From positions 1,563,001 through 1,627,000 of the forward strand of contig NC_087117.1 of NCBI RefSeq assembly GCF_963855985.1: DNA of 64,000 nt, written 5' to 3'. Source of the stretch: Ostrinia nubilalis. Lineage: Eukaryota; Arthropoda; Insecta; Lepidoptera; Crambidae. A program made the translations under genes and the position numbers. A model generated the notes under the pieces. It ran no database searches, was not told the DNA's origin, and saw only the letters and a list, made by a program, of their open reading frames with translations. This document shows positions 62,575-64,000 of this stretch, in pieces (position 1 is the stretch's first letter; each line of letters begins with the position of its first letter).

Positions 62575-62948
62575 CTAGCGGCCGCCCGCGACTTCGTTCG
62601 CGTGGACCTCGTTTTACCCCCGTTAGATATCATGTTGATAGATGGCGTTTCACGGCTTCCCCCGAATGAATATTTACGAACGTCATACAGTAGTTTGTTC
62701 AGCGCTGTAGATTTTAACCAATGACGATAGGTAGAGTTCGCTTTTTAGACACGTCTTATTTATTTATTGAAATTTATTTGTCACATATCGTCATAAGTTA
62801 GCCTATATGTTAATCTGGGTTATAAACAATAATACTATAAAGTTTCAACAAAATCCGTACAGTAATTTTTGCGTGAAAGAGTAACAAACATCCAGACATC
62901 ATGACATCCAGACATCCGAACTTTCGCCTTTATAATATTATAGTAAGA
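62575..62948 (-). mobile_element. Helitron-like chimera: HEL-1 3' end with HEL-2 5' end
   Basis: CTAGCGGCCGCCCGCGACTT is at the left (HEL-1 terminus, reversed). At the right is A^TCTTACTATAATATTATAA (HEL-2 start, minus strand) with the CATCCAGACATC repeats of HEL-2. Confidence 0.6.
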
Positions 62949-62954
62949 TAGGAT

Positions 62955-63230
62955 ATTCACAATCCAAACTAATATTTACTATTTAGCATTTACTTACAGT
63001 AAATATATTAGTTTGGTTTTCACAATCGAACGGGTGCGAATCGACCCCTTTGAGAACTAGTAATCGCATACTACTAGTTCAAAAAAGAGTCGATTCGCAC
63101 GCGATTTTAATACTTCTAATACATCCGGGCGAAACGCCTACTAAAAAAAAATTATTATTGAAAGGGGACGTTTCGCATATTCGTGCAAAGGAAAATCGTG
63201 CGAAACTACTACTAACCCAATAGGGGGTAA
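62955..63230. repeat. Cluster of three hairpins
   Basis: (1) CCAAACTAATATTTACT / AGTAAATATATTAGTTTGG, 62957-63015. (2) GTGCGAATCGACCCCTTTGA with CTAGTA / TACTAGTT and GAGTCGATTCGCAC, 63032-63101. (3) GCGAAACG / CGTTTCGC, about 63130-63177. Possibly a structured MITE or non-coding element. Confidence 0.55.
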
Positions 63231-64000
63231 TAGGATGTGTTGGTAAAATATGATCAGTTAAAAAAATAACACCTTATATAAAAACCGAAAAATTCTTATT
63301 CTTATATTATTCTAATTATGTAAGAGCATAATTATTAAAGTCGAAGTCAAACATTATTTGTGTGGACCTATATTAACGAGAGATTACAAGGCGTCAAATA
63401 TTTCAAGAAAAAAATTAAAAACTATTATAAAGCTAAATTTTGCTCTCATGGAGCCTTTACCTACTCTGACAAATCAAGACTTAAAGAAGAAACTAATAAT
63501 AAAACTATTTAACTGTCCTGCAATGAAAAGCTTGATCGGGTACAACACCTCAAGTTATTTTAGAACTTGATTTCATTAAGGGACTCTGAATATCAAATCG
63601 CTTAGGTATCTAAAGTCAAACGATTCTGAAATGTCAAGTGGTATAAAGTTGGGACTAATAAATAACCCATTAAGATAGTAGCGCCCTCCTGTCAATGACA
63701 TACCTGGAACGATAGAGTATTGGACAACTAATAAAAATGCTTAGTCCTAAATGACTGACGGATATCGTAGAGACCTGAAAGTTGGAAGGTGTGTTCTTTG
63801 TATGACGTAGGCATCCGATTTTCCGAAATGGGGTCAAGAAATGAAGGGGGTGAAATAAGGGGGCAAAGTTTGTATGGGACAGTGATTATTTGGTTCAATC
63901 TACTTGAAATTTTGCTTAACAATTCCTTAATATTATAATTTATGACAAACGTGTAAAAGGGGTAGAAAGTTATTTTGGGAGTCTTACTGCTTTTGATTTA
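63231..64000. other. No gene; HEL-1-like text at the edge
   Basis: A 70-aa Lys-rich frame (63358-63570) has no recognisable motif. TATGACGTAGGCATCCG at 63803 matches the HEL-1 body at the start of the window. Confidence 0.45.

Overview
This window looks like euchromatic but gene-poor DNA of a moth or butterfly (Lepidoptera). I infer this from the repeat families, not from a named gene. They are short Helitron-type elements ending GCGGCCGCTAG or CGCGGGCGAAAGCTAG, 5'-truncated RTE-type LINEs with GATGAT or GAAC tails, several tRNA-derived SINEs, and MITEs with 3-bp TNA or 2-bp TA target duplications. Base composition is AT-rich. There is no bacterial operon structure, no rRNA and no CRISPR. The longest open frame (167 aa) is not convincing. 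I find no intact host protein-coding gene; nearly everything I can name is a mobile element or a remnant of one.

Layout. 1-5 kb: Helitron ends, an RTE copy with an inverted 5' part, a 961-bp palindromic element with a roughly 140-bp internal period, and a full-length tRNA-derived SINE. 5.4-8 kb: a 2.5-kb foldback element. 8-19 kb: mixed Helitrons, RTE and SINE fragments, a 73-nt tRNA-like sequence, and MITEs inside SINEs. 19-21 kb: a TIR element of about 1.2 kb next to a short open stretch with the cysteine spacing of a chitin-binding (CBM14/peritrophin-A) domain. 22-34 kb: dispersed repeats, several with readable target-site duplications. 34-41 kb: a direct duplication of about 2.5 kb whose junction carries a 1,465-bp TIR element. 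41-53 kb: RTE remnants, MITEs, twin-primed RTE insertions and a small tandem duplication. 54-55.8 kb: a 1.7-kb foldback with arms of about 625 bp. 56-59.5 kb: a LINE C-terminal remnant and a four-level nest of insertions. 59.5-64 kb: a CpG-rich TATA region followed by two candidate small exons, a tRNA-derived SINE, and a cluster of hairpins.

The most useful content is the record of insertion order. Several insertions can be dated against one another because the empty site is present elsewhere in the window. One short retroposon family (called RET-X here) has four copies with flanking duplications of 8-15 bp and a 3' end that can form a small hairpin; I do not recognise it. Family names used here (HEL-1/2/3, RTE-A/B, SINE-1 to SINE-4, RET-X, MITE-H1 and so on) are labels for this report only. 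Boundaries given as approximate were read by eye.
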